Positions 34,916-43,961 are shown, numbered from the stretch's first letter. The stretch is DNA of 64,000 nucleotides from JBCBWG01 sp038523925 (GCA_038523925.1 JBCBIY010000007.1:1-64000); one strand, 5' to 3'. Translations and numbers: made by a program. Notes: generated by a model not told the origin, from the sequence alone.

Positions 34916-35083
34916 ATGGCCAAACCAGTTACGCAAAAAATCAAGCTGATCTCGACCGCCGGGACCGGCTTCTTCTACGTCACGAAGAAAAACCCGCGGA
35001 ACAACACGGAAAAGTTCAGCTTCCGGAAGTATGACCCGATCGCGCGCAAGCACGTCGAGTTCAAGGAAGCGAAAATCAAGTAG
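34916..35083 (+). CDS. rpmG: 50S ribosomal protein L33
   Basis: 55-residue ribosomal protein (MAKPVTQKIKLISTAGTGFF, then KKNPRNNTEKFSFRKYDP). It lacks the CxxC pairs of the zinc-binding form, so it is the C-minus type, as usual in alphaproteobacteria. The ATG at 34916 gives the canonical start. A terminator follows. Confidence 0.97.
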   Translation: MAKPVTQKIKLISTAGTGFFYVTKKNPRNNTEKFSFRKYDPIARKHVEFKEAKIK

Positions 35084-35094
35084 GCTGACGATCC

Positions 35095-35118
35095 GGGCTG
35101 GCGCATGTTCGCCGGCCC
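35095..35118 (+). terminator. Terminator after rpmG
   Basis: Stem GGGCTGGCG/CGCCGGCCC (one G-T pair) with loop CATGTT, 12 nt after the stop. Followed by GATGTGTTCTTCG, so the U tract is broken. Confidence 0.6.
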
Positions 35119-35786
35119 GATGTGTTCTTCGTGATGTTATATTGAGGCGGGCCGCACTGTAGCGGCTTCAGCTATGCGACCGAGAGGCGATCCGATCCGG
35201 TAGCGGGGTAATGTCCGAACCTTCAACGCCTCCCGGCCACGAGCCTTAGTGGGATCAAAGAGGGCGTAGACCCCACTTCCGGCCATGCTGATCCGAAGTT
35301 GCCCTCAGTTCAGCAAGCATCCAAGCAATACCAGGAGATGCGGCGGACCTGACGTCGCTCGAATGCTCAGCGTGAGGCGGCCTAGACCACCCCTCGGCGC
35401 GGATACTGTCGGTCGGATCAACGAAAATCAAGCGCCCTGATCGGCAATTTACTTGACAATGCCGACTCGATTAACGCCGCAAACTGAACTCGGATCGGGC
35501 AATATCTAGGCGGCTGCCTGCACAGGTTGCAGCCAAGCGCTGGCGCTCGCTGCGACTTTCGCATGGAAAACGGTTGCAGACCAAAGGCTTCAGCCGTCAA
35601 ACTTGTGTTGCATGTTAGCCGCGCAGAAACGCGACGTATGCCGAACAATGAGGCAGTTTCGCCCGGGCTTGGCAGCCGACGACCGTCTTGCCGCTCGCAC
35701 GAAAAGACTTGTTCACCACAGGCTGGCGCGACCGCGCCAAGGGCCCTGCCCGGGCTTCAAACCCGCCAAGACGCGGCCCGGTCCCG
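35119..35786. other. ~670-bp gap without a recognised gene
   Basis: This stretch between rpmG and the end of pleD is visibly less GC-rich than its surroundings, with stretches such as AATTTACTTGACAATG near 35447. It contains small dyads (for example GTGGG/CCCAC spanning ~35249-35276) and promoter-like hexamers (TTGACA at ~35453, TTATAT at ~35134), but no frame has coding character or a ribosome-binding site. It could hold a small RNA or the decayed remains of transferred DNA; I cannot identify either. Confidence 0.4.
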
Positions 35787-37157
35787 TCAGGCTGCGTCGG
35801 CGATCACGCGGTTGCGGCCTTCCCGCTTGGCAGCGTAGAGCGCGTTGTCGGCGCGCTTGAACAACGTCGCCGGCGTGTCCTCAGGGAACTCGAGAATGGA
35901 GATGCCGACGCTTGCCGTCACTGGGATTTCAAGCTCGTCAGAGACCTTGAACGGCGCCTCAGCCACGCTCGCGCGCAGGCGCTCGGCGACGTGATAGGCC
36001 GGCTCAAGATCGGTGTCCGGCATCACGATCACGAACTCTTCGCCACCGATCCGGCAGGCAAGATCCACACTCCGGGTGTTGCCCTTAAACCGTTCGGCGA
36101 ACTGCTGGAGCACGACATCGCCGACGTCATGGCCGTAGGTGTCGTTGATTGATTTAAAGTGGTCGATGTCGGCCACGATGATCGACAGTGACGTGTCGTT
36201 CTCGCGCGCGCGCTCAAGCAGCGTGTTGAGATGCGTTTCCATGTAGCGGCGATTGTGCAGGCCGGTCAGCGCGTCAGTGACCGCCATCTCGACGCTTTCC
36301 ATCAGCCGCTCGCGCAGGAAGTCGGAATGGCGTTTGCGCTTGATCTGCGTGCGCACCCGCACGAGCATTTCGTTCCGATCGATCGGGCGCATCAGGTAGT
36401 CGTTCACGCCGAGGTCGAGCCCGCGCAGCAGCCGCGCTTCATCGCCGGTTTCAACCAGCATGATGATGGGTAGGTGACGCGTCTCGTCAATCGAGCGCAC
36501 CTGACTGCACAGGCGCAGGCCGTCGGCCTCGGCAAGGCTGAGGCTGACCATCAGCACATCGAAGTTGTGCGATGTGAGCTTGTTGACGGCTGCCTGCACG
36601 TCGCCTTCGAGGAACACGTCATGCGTTTTGGCAAGCGAGTCGACGATGCGCGAGGCTGACCGCGGGTGATCGTCCACGAGGAGCACGCGCCCGTTGCCGC
36701 CAAGCTTCAGCTGTCCATCAAGCAGACGCGACGGCAGGCCGAGCTGATCGCTCGTCTCAGCCCGCAGTTTCATTTCGTCGTTCAGAACCTTCAGGCGTGC
36801 AAGATTGCGCACGCGCGTGATGAGCGCGAGATCGTCAACGGGCTTTGTCAGAAAGTCGTCGGCGCCAGCTTCCAGACCCTGCAGCTTGTCCTGCGGCTGG
36901 TCGAGCGCGGTCACCATGACGACGGGCACATCCTGCGTCGCCACATCCGTTTTAAGCCGACGGCAAACCTCGAAGCCGTCCATGCCGGGCATCATCACAT
37001 CGAGAAGCACGACGTCGACCCGCTGCGCTGCACAGATGTCCAGCGCCTCCTGACCGCCGTAGGCCGCAATCGTCTCGAAGTAGTCCGCCTGCAGCCGAGC
37101 TTCCAGCAACTTTACGTTGGCCAGAATGTCATCGACGACCAAGATACGCGCGGTCAT
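35787..37157 (-). CDS. pleD: Diguanylate cyclase response regulator PleD
   Basis: 456-residue REC-REC-GGDEF protein producing cyclic di-GMP in response to cell-cycle phosphorylation. REC1 (~1-120) is complete: VVDDILANVKLLEARL, phospho-acceptor LLDVMMPGMDG (Asp 53 region) and TKPVDD. REC2 (~155-275) has lost the acceptor (MVSLSLAEADG) as in other PleD proteins, where it is a dimerisation adaptor. The GGDEF domain (~295-450) has GGEEF and the upstream inhibitory site RSVD five residues before it, so product inhibition should operate. It follows divK by 44 bp on the same strand, the standard operon. Confidence 0.96.
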   Translation of the reverse strand: MTARILVVDDILANVKLLEARLQADYFETIAAYGGQEALDICAAQRVDVVLLDVMMPGMDGFEVCRRLKTDVATQDVPVVMVTALDQPQDKLQGLEAGADDFLTKPVDDLALITRVRNLARLKVLNDEMKLRAETSDQLGLPSRLLDGQLKLGGNGRVLLVDDHPRSASRIVDSLAKTHDVFLEGDVQAAVNKLTSHNFDVLMVSLSLAEADGLRLCSQVRSIDETRHLPIIMLVETGDEARLLRGLDLGVNDYLMRPIDRNEMLVRVRTQIKRKRHSDFLRERLMESVEMAVTDALTGLHNRRYMETHLNTLLERARENDTSLSIIVADIDHFKSINDTYGHDVGDVVLQQFAERFKGNTRSVDLACRIGGEEFVIVMPDTDLEPAYHVAERLRASVAEAPFKVSDELEIPVTASVGISILEFPEDTPATLFKRADNALYAAKREGRNRVIADAA

Positions 37158-37201
37158 TAGGCCTGTCCCTCAACGCGCGCCATTCCCCAATGGCGCCAAA
37201 C

Positions 37202-37645
37202 TCAAACTCCTGAGGAACTAGCTGCACCGTCGGTAAAGCGCCGAACGGTGTCGATGAAGCCTGCGATCGAGATTGGCTTGGAGATGTAAGCTTCGCAGCC
37301 ACCATCCCTAATCCGCTCCTCATCGCCCTTCATCGCGAATGCGGTCACTGCCACCACCGGGATGTCGCAAAGCTCGTTGTCCTCTTTCAGCCACCGCGTG
37401 ACTTCGAGGCCCGAGACTTCCGGCAATTGGATGTCCATAAGGATCAGCGCAGGCCGGTGAGCGCGCGCCAGATCCAGGGCATCCATCCCGTTGCGGGTCT
37501 GCAGCGTTGCAAATCCATGCGCGTCCAGGAGATCAGTGAAGAGCTTCATATTGAGCTCATTGTCCTCAACGATCAGTACCGTTTTCCGCGGCTCGCTTGC
37601 CGCAGAAGACGCCTTGCCCTCAGTCCTGATCGCGTATTGGCCCAT
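37202..37645 (-). CDS. divK: Single-domain response regulator DivK
   Basis: Cell-fate response regulator that modulates the CckA-CtrA pathway through DivL and works with PleC/DivJ kinases. The receiver (~22-140) contains VLIVEDNELNMKLFTDLL, phospho-acceptor LILMDIQLPEVSG, VVAVTAFAMKGDEERI and SKPISIAGF. At 147 residues it has about 20 extra residues at the N-terminus (TEGKASSAASEPRK) compared with Caulobacter DivK, and a short Ser/Gly tail. ATG 37645 is the first plausible start; a shorter start is not available before the fold. Confidence 0.95.
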   Translation of the reverse strand: MGQYAIRTEGKASSAASEPRKTVLIVEDNELNMKLFTDLLDAHGFATLQTRNGMDALDLARAHRPALILMDIQLPEVSGLEVTRWLKEDNELCDIPVVAVTAFAMKGDEERIRDGGCEAYISKPISIAGFIDTVRRFTDGAASSSGV

Positions 37646-37786
37646 GCCACTAATCTCTTGTCGGCGATGCGTTGATTTGCACCGATTCGAGAGTTCCCCT
37701 CACCGCTGCACTATGGCGAAGCGGAATGACCAACAGCTAAAATGGGTCATTACACTTGAAACGAACGTCAAATTCTGAAGGCCGAC

Positions 37787-38062
37787 ATGAACCGCGAGCG
37801 CGCAGAGACTATCGCCATTCAGGCCGTATCTTTCCTGGCTGAAGACCCGGAAAGGATGTCGCGCTTCATGGTTGCGACCGGTTTAACGCAGGAGGATTTT
37901 GTTTCGCGGGCGTTCGAAACTGACATGCTCGTCAGTGTTCTAGATGTGGTTGCAGCCGACGATCCGGCGATGATGGCGTTCGTCGCAAGCGCGGATGTGG
38001 CACCGGAAGACGTGCTCCGCGCGCGCGTCGTCCTCGGTGGGACTTACGATGTCTCGACCTGA
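37787..38062 (+). CDS. DUF3572 family protein
   Basis: 91-residue alpha-helical protein of a family commonly encoded divergently from divK in alphaproteobacteria. Start ERAETIAIQAVSFLAEDPER and the central RFMVATGLTQEDFVSRA are characteristic; the C-terminal MAFVASADVAPEDV also fits. Acidic, cytoplasmic, function unknown. The 140-bp gap to divK contains an inverted repeat ATGACC...GGTCAT (about 37726-37750) that could be an operator. Confidence 0.85.
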   Translation: MNRERAETIAIQAVSFLAEDPERMSRFMVATGLTQEDFVSRAFETDMLVSVLDVVAADDPAMMAFVASADVAPEDVLRARVVLGGTYDVST

Positions 38063-38108
38063 GAATGCGCTTCAGAATTGATTAATCATGCTGAGGGGCC
38101 CCGCGCGC

Positions 38109-39014
38109 CTAACTGCAGGGCGTCGCCTCAAGCATCTCAAGCTTCGACATTGTGCCGCGGATTGCGAATGCGCCGTAGTCGATCAGCAGTTTGCGCGAGA
38201 CGCCATTTTCAAAGAACAGAAATGACAGCTCGTAGCTCGGCACGTTGTCACCGCGCTTTCCATTGTCGGCTTCGAAGTAGCTGAGCGAGACCGGCCAGGC
38301 GGGAACCGTATCGAGCGATGCGAAGTCTCCCTTGGGCGTTAGCGCAGCGTTGTGGCCAGGCTCAAGCTTGGGGCCCAGCGCGGCCGTGGTCGTGAAGACC
38401 TTCTCGCCCTGTTCCGATCCGTCGAAGACCTTCGATGAGAAGATGCGTTCGCCCGACTGCGCCGCCTTCAGAAGCGCGATCGAGTGCGCAACTGGGAAAA
38501 GAACATCACCGCTGAAGCTCTTCGATTTCGCGCGCGGCATCGTGATCTTCAAGTTGATATCGCCGCCGCCAGCGTTCGAGCGTTCCGCGGTGCCGACGGT
38601 GCGCTCGGCCCGGCGCTCATCGCGATAGTTCTCAGACTCAAACGAGAACTTCCGGCTCGCAGCATCCTCCTTGAATGACGACCGCATGTCAGACAGCGTT
38701 CGCCCGCCGGAGTTGTCGACGGACCGCGTGACGAACCGCATCGTCTGCGCGTAGCCAGCGCACTGGCTGCCTTTGAGTTCGTAGACCATGCGGCCCGTCA
38801 ACTCGGTGACGTTGGCGCCAGCGGTCGTGCGGGCAAGCGAGATGTCGTAGATCGCGCGATGGGGCGACGCACCAGGCGCAGTGTTGTCTGATGCCATCGC
38901 GGCTGACGCACCTGCAACGAGCGCGGCGGCGAGTGCGCACGCAAAGCCCGCCGATCGGGCAGTAGCCGCCCGGACATCCAGCATTTCAACCGTGGACGCG
39001 ATAGCCTTCAGCAT
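38109..39014 (-). CDS. eipB: EipB-like cell envelope integrity protein (DUF1849)
   Basis: Periplasmic beta-spiral protein of the DUF1849/EipB family, needed for envelope integrity in Brucella. A signal peptide is visible (AGFACALAAALVAGASAAMA, cleavage near 40). The mature protein starts with SPHRAIYDISLARTT and has the two cysteines expected to form the family's disulfide: one in LKGSQCAGYAQTMRF and one two residues from the C-terminus (TPCS). I use the ATG at 39014; a GTG two codons upstream (39020) is an alternative. Divergent from the GDPD gene. Confidence 0.85.
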   Translation of the reverse strand: MLKAIASTVEMLDVRAATARSAGFACALAAALVAGASAAMASDNTAPGASPHRAIYDISLARTTAGANVTELTGRMVYELKGSQCAGYAQTMRFVTRSVDNSGGRTLSDMRSSFKEDAASRKFSFESENYRDERRAERTVGTAERSNAGGGDINLKITMPRAKSKSFSGDVLFPVAHSIALLKAAQSGERIFSSKVFDGSEQGEKVFTTTAALGPKLEPGHNAALTPKGDFASLDTVPAWPVSLSYFEADNGKRGDNVPSYELSFLFFENGVSRKLLIDYGAFAIRGTMSKLEMLEATPCS

Positions 39015-39095
39015 GCACACTCATTTCTGTTCCGCGGCGCGCCATGACGGTGGGCCCACAGCTTAGGCATCGGAGTCTGTGCCAGGACCATGGCG

Positions 39096-39881
39096 ATGCC
39101 AAGAGCAATTCCGTCCCGGCTCAGCCCTTTCCTCGCGCCGATCGCCCATCGCGGACTTCACGATGCCGCTACGGGTCGGATCGAGAATAGCGCGTCAGCC
39201 TTCCATGCGGCGGTTGCGGCAGGCGTTGGGATCGAATGCGATGTGCAGGCAGCCGCCGGCGACGAACCCATCGTCTTTCACGATGAGACCCTGGATCGCC
39301 TGATCGGCCGGCCTGACGCCGTCGCCGATCTCAGCGCCGCTCAGCTGTCGCAGATCGCCTATCCAGGCACGCGCGACCGCATCATTCCGCTCGCGGACCT
39401 GTTCGCTGAGATCAACGCCGCGGTCCCGCTCATGGTCGAGATCAAAACGGTCTCGGGCCGGGATTGGCGACCGCTGGCGGACCGCGTTATCGGCCTCGCC
39501 TCCGCCTACCGCGGGCCAGTTGCGCTCAAATCGTTCGATACCGACCTCGTCGCGCACATCAAGACCGCGGCGCCGACCCTGCCGCGCGGTCTCGTCGCAG
39601 CCGATCTCCGCAATGAGGTGCAACTGGCCGACGACCGCGCGCGCGTGGATCGGATGGCGCACCTGCTCGACAGCGGGCCCGCCGATCCCATGTTCGTCTC
39701 GTACCGTGCAAGCGATCTTCCGAACCCGGTCGTGCGTTATGTGAGAGACGTTGTTGGCCTTCCGGTGTTCACGTGGACCATCCGCGACCTCGAGAGCGTT
39801 GCGGCCGCCAAACGGTGGGCCGACGCGCCGATCTTTGAGGCGCTCGCGCCAGACGACGTAAAAGCTGCGTGGACGAGCTAG
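39096..39881 (+). CDS. Glycerophosphodiester phosphodiesterase, cytoplasmic type
   Basis: 261-residue TIM-barrel GDPD that hydrolyses glycerophosphodiesters to glycerol 3-phosphate. Catalytic features: IAHRGLHDAATGRIENSASAF (first His, Glu in EN) and IECDVQAAAGDEPIVFHDET (acidic pair and second His), then MVEIKTVS and the C-terminal FTWTIRD. No signal peptide, so cytoplasmic, unlike the GDPD at 52927. ATG 39096 lies 8 nt after AGGA and is preferred over the ATG two codons earlier. Confidence 0.92.
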   Translation: MPRAIPSRLSPFLAPIAHRGLHDAATGRIENSASAFHAAVAAGVGIECDVQAAAGDEPIVFHDETLDRLIGRPDAVADLSAAQLSQIAYPGTRDRIIPLADLFAEINAAVPLMVEIKTVSGRDWRPLADRVIGLASAYRGPVALKSFDTDLVAHIKTAAPTLPRGLVAADLRNEVQLADDRARVDRMAHLLDSGPADPMFVSYRASDLPNPVVRYVRDVVGLPVFTWTIRDLESVAAAKRWADAPIFEALAPDDVKAAWTS

Positions 39882-39896
39882 GGCACAAGACGCTGC

Positions 39897-41093
39897 ATGG
39901 CTGAAACAAACCGAGAGCCTGACGATGCGGCTGAGGCGGACCTGACCGTCTCGGTCGCAACCAGCCTTGCCGACATCCCGGCCGATGCGTGGGATGCCTG
40001 CGCGGTGCCGGATCCCGCAACGGCAAACCCGTTTGTCCGGCATGCCTTCCTGCGCGCGCTTGAAACTGCCGGCACGGTGACGTCGCGTTCGGGTTGGATG
40101 CCGCATCACGTGCTGCTCAAGACTGGCGACGCGCTGATCGGGTGCGCGCCCGCCTATCTGAAGTCCCATAGCCAGGGCGAGTACATCTTCGATTACGGCT
40201 GGGCAGATGCCTATGAGCGCGCCGGCGGCTCGTACTATCCGAAGCTGCAGGTCGCGGTGCCGTTTACGCCGGTGCCGGGCCCGCGCCTGCTCGTGTCAGC
40301 CGGCGATGACGCGGACGAACGCCGCCTCTATCTCGCAACCGGCATTTCCGAGATCGCGCGCCGCAACGGCCTCTCCTCAAGCCACCTCACGTTCTGCACC
40401 CAAGCCGAGTGGAACCTCCTCGGCGGCCACGGCTTCCTCCAGCGCACCGACCAGCAGTTCCACTGGCAGAACGATGGTTACGAGACGTTCGATGACTTCC
40501 TCGCAGCGCTTGCGTCGCGCAAACGCAAGGCCGTGCGCAAGGAGCGGGCGGAGGCCACCTCGTCAGGGCTCGATATCGTCTGGCGGCGCGGGCGCGACAT
40601 CACCGAAGCCGATTGGGATGCGTTCTTTGACTTCTACGAGGACACCGGCAGCCGCAAATGGGGCCGGCCGTATCTCAACCGCACGTTCTTCTCACACCTG
40701 CATGAAGCCATGCCGGATGCGTGTCTTCTGGTGCTTGCGCTCAAGCCCGATGGCCGCCCGATCGCGGGCGCACTGAACCTCATCGGCGGGGACTGTCTCT
40801 ACGGCCGGTACTGGGGCGCGGTTGAGCACCACAACTGTCTGCACTTTGAGATTTGCTACTACCAGGCCATCGACTTCGCGATCGCGCACGGGCTCGCGCG
40901 TGTCGAGGCGGGCGCGCAGGGCGAACACAAGCTCGCGCGCGGCTACATGCCGACGCCGACTTACTCGGCGCACTGGATCGCAGATCCGAATTTCCGCAAA
41001 GCGGTTGCCGACTACCTCGAACGCGAACGCGAGCATGTCGACTATGCGCGCGAGGCACTCGCCTCCTACGCGCCGTTCAAGAAGGGTGGCTAG
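39897..41093 (+). CDS. FemAB-like (peptidogalycan biosynthesis, PF04339) acetyltransferase-fold protein
   Basis: 398-residue protein of the DUF482/FemAB-like family, with two GNAT-type folds; relatives are predicted to transfer amino-acyl or acyl groups. Recognisable parts: NPFVRHAFLRALETAGTV (~41), EYIFDYGWADAYERAGGSYY (~94), RKRKAVRKERAEA (~208), GRYWGAVE...LHFEICYYQAIDFAI and GAQGEHKLARGYMPTPTYSA. It starts 15 bp after the GDPD gene, so probably one unit. True substrate unknown. Confidence 0.87.
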   Translation: MAETNREPDDAAEADLTVSVATSLADIPADAWDACAVPDPATANPFVRHAFLRALETAGTVTSRSGWMPHHVLLKTGDALIGCAPAYLKSHSQGEYIFDYGWADAYERAGGSYYPKLQVAVPFTPVPGPRLLVSAGDDADERRLYLATGISEIARRNGLSSSHLTFCTQAEWNLLGGHGFLQRTDQQFHWQNDGYETFDDFLAALASRKRKAVRKERAEATSSGLDIVWRRGRDITEADWDAFFDFYEDTGSRKWGRPYLNRTFFSHLHEAMPDACLLVLALKPDGRPIAGALNLIGGDCLYGRYWGAVEHHNCLHFEICYYQAIDFAIAHGLARVEAGAQGEHKLARGYMPTPTYSAHWIADPNFRKAVADYLEREREHVDYAREALASYAPFKKGG

Positions 41094-41116
41094 ACGCTTG
41101 GCATCGCAACCGCGGA

Positions 41117-41830
41117 CTAGATGCCCCGGCCCTTCACATCATCGGTGAGGTTGTCGAATGCCTTCTGCGCACCGTCGGCGAACGGGTGGACTTCGAGCAG
41201 GCGGTCGAAGGTCTTCAACGCCGCCGCGTCCTGCCCCGTCTCCCGCAGGATCGTTGCAAGCCCGTCGAGCGCGCGGAAGTGGTTGGGGTCGAGCGCCAGC
41301 GTGCGGCGAAGATCGCCTACGGCGCTGCGGAGGTCACCTGCGAGGTAATGCGCATAGGCGCGGCGATTAAAGCCGCCCGCATAGTCCGGCGCGAGGTCGA
41401 CGGCGGCATCCAGGAACTTGAGCGCGCGGGGGAACTTCTTTTCTTTGAGCGCTTTTGCGGCCCGCGACATCAGCACGTCCACCGTTGGGCTGCCGGATCG
41501 ACGCCAGATCCCTTCGAGCCGGCCGGCGATCTTCTTTGCGGTCTTCGCGTCGGGCGCGGTTGCGAGCAGGGCGTAGAGGTTGTCGCGGATCTTCGCGCGG
41601 CCGAGTGTCGTCTCAAGGTTGCCGGACTTGATGATTGCGTCGACAGGATCGGGGGGCAATTTGGGCCCGGCTGACTTCGGCGCGGGGGTGGCACCGGCGG
41701 GCGGCCGCGGCTTTGAGACATCGGGGTCTTTGGCCGCTGGCGGGTTGGCCTGTGATTGGGCAAGCGCCGGAGACGCGAGCAACAACGTTGCGGCGGCGAA
41801 AGTGGTGAGAGCGCGGGCGATCCTGATCAT
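41117..41830 (-). CDS. Secreted tetratricopeptide repeat protein
   Basis: 237 residues with a signal peptide (AATLLLASPALA, cleavage ~24), a Pro/Ala/Lys-rich linker (~25-60) and three or so TPR units in the C-terminal half: LMSRAAKALKEKKFPRALKF, LAPDYAGGFNRRAYAHYLAG and LDPNHFRALDGLATILRETG. Expected to be a periplasmic scaffold for protein-protein contacts. Function unknown. Convergent with the FemAB-like gene. Confidence 0.88.
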   Translation of the reverse strand: MIRIARALTTFAAATLLLASPALAQSQANPPAAKDPDVSKPRPPAGATPAPKSAGPKLPPDPVDAIIKSGNLETTLGRAKIRDNLYALLATAPDAKTAKKIAGRLEGIWRRSGSPTVDVLMSRAAKALKEKKFPRALKFLDAAVDLAPDYAGGFNRRAYAHYLAGDLRSAVGDLRRTLALDPNHFRALDGLATILRETGQDAAALKTFDRLLEVHPFADGAQKAFDNLTDDVKGRGI

Positions 41831-41955
41831 GCCAAACGCTACGGCTGAGGCCGCGCGCGGGTCAACGTTCAGAAGCCTCGTTTCGGGCTATCTGACGAAG
41901 ATGTAATTCGCGATGCGATCGGTTTGCCCGCGCATCCGGAAGCCGCTGATATTGC

Positions 41956-42081
41956 TCAGCCCTGGCGGGCTTTGAAGCGTCGCTGCGTCTTGTTGATCAC
42001 GTAGACGCGGCCACGGCGGCGCACGACGCGACAGTCGCGGTGGCGCGCACGGAGCGCTTTGAGCGAGTTCTTCACTTTCAT
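41956..42081 (-). CDS. rpmJ: 50S ribosomal protein L36 (YkgO type)
   Basis: 41-residue protein beginning MKVKNSLKALRARHRDCRVV and ending with a basic tail. It keeps one cysteine and lacks the CxxC/CxxxxH zinc ligands of standard L36, matching the zinc-independent YkgO-type paralogue that is the sole L36 in many alphaproteobacteria. Start at 42081 follows from length and family match. A much longer upstream frame through tRNA-Val is spurious. Confidence 0.95.
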   Translation of the reverse strand: MKVKNSLKALRARHRDCRVVRRRGRVYVINKTQRRFKARQG

Positions 42082-42179
42082 CGGTCGTCTCGTTTCGGTC
42101 TCGAAGCAGCTGGCGCGGCGGCGTCGGCCACGTGCGTACCCACTGCAATGAAATGGAGCGTCGCCACCGGCCGGGCCGA

Positions 42180-42254
42180 TGGTGGGCGCGACAGGGATCG
42201 AACCTGTGACCCCTACCATGTCAAGGTAGTGCTCTACCGCTGAGCTACGCGCCC
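42180..42254 (-). tRNA. tRNA-Val (GAC)
   Basis: 75 nt with encoded CCA. Acceptor GGGCGCG/CGCGCCC, anticodon loop TTGACAT (anticodon GAC) on the stem CTACC/GGTAG, T-arm CAGGTTCGATCCCTG. Confidence 0.97.
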
Positions 42255-42279
42255 GAAGTCTGGTGATTGCGGAGCGCTG

Positions 42280-42308
42280 TCTATACGGGCTGGCCAAAGC
42301 GCTTGCAA
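42280..42308 (-). promoter_or_regulatory. Promoter of tRNA-Val
   Basis: On the minus strand TTGCAA (42303-42308), 17-nt spacer, TATAGA (42280-42285), 25 nt before the tRNA. Good match to the sigma-70 consensus. Confidence 0.7.
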
Positions 42309-42343
42309 GAGCCGAACACCTGCAAAACCACCGGCAAACGGGC

Positions 42344-42730
42344 TTAGGCGGCCAACACGCGCTCGACCTCGTCAACGAGGTCTTTGAGGTGGAATGGCTT
42401 GGACAGGACGCGGGCGTCGTCGAGCGCAGACGGGTCTGACTTGAGCGTGACGGCTGCAAAGCCCGTGATGAACATGATCTTCAGGGCCGGATCGAGGTCA
42501 GAGGCCCGCCGCGCGAGTTCGATCCCGTCCATTTCCGGCATGACAATGTCAGTGAGCAGCAGGTCGTAGGGTTCGGTCTTCAGCCGGTCGAACGCGGCCT
42601 GCCCGTCTTCGAACGCGGTGACCACGTGGCCGGCTCTAGTGAGCGCGCGCGTCAGGAACCCGCGCATGCTCTCATCGTCTTCTGCGAGAAGAATGCGCGC
42701 CTGCTGCGCTTCTGAGGGATGGACGGTCAT
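42344..42730 (-). CDS. cpdR: Response regulator CpdR
   Basis: 128-residue single-domain response regulator; in Caulobacter and rhizobia, unphosphorylated CpdR primes ClpXP for regulated proteolysis of cell-cycle proteins. Receiver motifs: ILLAEDDESMRGFLTRAL (~13), phospho-acceptor LLLTDIVMPEMDGIEL (~57-72), MFITGFAA and the switch Lys in LSKPFHLKDL. The C-terminus ends in two alanines (VLAA), as in CpdR proteins that are themselves ClpXP substrates. Divergent from N-formylglutamate amidohydrolase, an arrangement common in Rhizobiales. Confidence 0.92.
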   Translation of the reverse strand: MTVHPSEAQQARILLAEDDESMRGFLTRALTRAGHVVTAFEDGQAAFDRLKTEPYDLLLTDIVMPEMDGIELARRASDLDPALKIMFITGFAAVTLKSDPSALDDARVLSKPFHLKDLVDEVERVLAA

Positions 42731-43024
42731 GGGCGTTGTTCAGTCCGATAATGCACGATCCACCTCGTTACGCAGGATCGACGCCAGCACCGGCGCAACC
42801 TCGCCCGCCCATGGTAAACGGCGCATGAACGCTTGCCCCGTCCGATACGTTTAAAGCCAACGCGGGCGTCTGCCCACTTGTATTCCACGCACCCGGCGCC
42901 GCCCCCGATCCGCGTGTCCGAGACCGCAAGCGTCGATGGTCAGCATTCGCCCTTCGTCGCGTGAGACTTGCCGAGCCGAAGCGAATTTGCTTCCTCACAC
43001 AGCCAGCCGAGGGACGCCTAAACC

Positions 43025-43924
43025 GTGACATTGCGTGAACGTGAATCGATTGTGCGGGACCTGAGCCCGCCGTTCACGATTCATCACCCCAAAGGGCCGC
43101 CCACGCCGCTCATCTTTTGTTCCCCCCACTCCGGCAGAGTTTATCCAGGCGCGCTGATCGAAGCCTCGAAGCTAAACCCGTCTGCCTTGCGCAAGAGCGA
43201 GGACTGCTACGTGGACGCTTTGTTTGCGGCCGCCCCGGAGCACGGCGCGACGCTGATCGAAGCGCATTTCCCGCGCGCATACCTCGACCTCAATCGCGAA
43301 GCCTACGAGCTCGACCCTGAACTGTTCGCCGAGCCGCTACCGGACTTTGCCAACACGCGGACGATGCGTGTGATCGGCGGGCTTGGCACCATTGCGCGGA
43401 TCGTGGCGGACGCCGAAGAGATCTACGACACCCCGCTCCCGCTGTCGGTCGCTTATGAGCGGATTGAACGGCTCTATAAGCCGTTTCACGCAGCCCTCGT
43501 CGAGCTGATGGACCAGACGGTGGCGACATTTGGCTATGCCGTCCTGATCGACTGTCATTCAATGCCGTCAGGCGAAGCCGGCGCCGGTTTGGCCTCACGG
43601 CCGGACTTCGTCATCGGCGATCGGTTCGGCTCGTCATGCAGCCCTAAGGTGACCCGCCTGCTGCGGCAGGAACTCGGCCGGCATGGCGCGCGCGTCCAGC
43701 TCAACCGGCCTTATGCCGGCGGTTACATCACCGAACACTACGGCCAGCCCTACGCGAACCAGCATGCGATCCAGATCGAGATCAACCGCGCGCTTTATCT
43801 CGACGAGCGCACCCTCGCACCGACGGCAAGCTTCGAGACGTTGCAGGCGCGGCTGTCGGAGTTGATCGCATACCTGGCGGCCGCGATCCCAGAGCTATTC
43901 GAGATCCGCAAGGCTGCCGAGTAG
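43025..43924 (+). CDS. N-formylglutamate amidohydrolase family protein
   Basis: 299-residue zinc-dependent hydrolase of the FGase family, producing formate and glutamate at the end of histidine degradation (HutG-type) or serving another N-formyl substrate. Motifs: FCSPHSGRVYP (~31), DLNREAYELDPELF (~88), IDCHSMPSGEAG (~176), RPYAGGYITEHYG (~226) and QIEINRALYLDE (~251). The GTG start is preceded by AGGGA. No other hut genes are near, so the HutG role is uncertain. Confidence 0.87.
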   Translation: MTLRERESIVRDLSPPFTIHHPKGPPTPLIFCSPHSGRVYPGALIEASKLNPSALRKSEDCYVDALFAAAPEHGATLIEAHFPRAYLDLNREAYELDPELFAEPLPDFANTRTMRVIGGLGTIARIVADAEEIYDTPLPLSVAYERIERLYKPFHAALVELMDQTVATFGYAVLIDCHSMPSGEAGAGLASRPDFVIGDRFGSSCSPKVTRLLRQELGRHGARVQLNRPYAGGYITEHYGQPYANQHAIQIEINRALYLDERTLAPTASFETLQARLSELIAYLAAAIPELFEIRKAAE

Positions 43925-43961
43925 GTGATCCCGCGTTCGCGAGTGCGAGATGCGGTTGGTC

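Noticed and set aside
35527..35838. Possible 103-codon gene in the gap before pleD
   Set aside because: Runs into the 3' end of pleD on the other strand and has no coding character or family.
39195..40169. Open frame of 324 codons on the minus strand
   Set aside because: Antisense to the GDPD and FemAB-like genes; no domain or ribosome-binding site.
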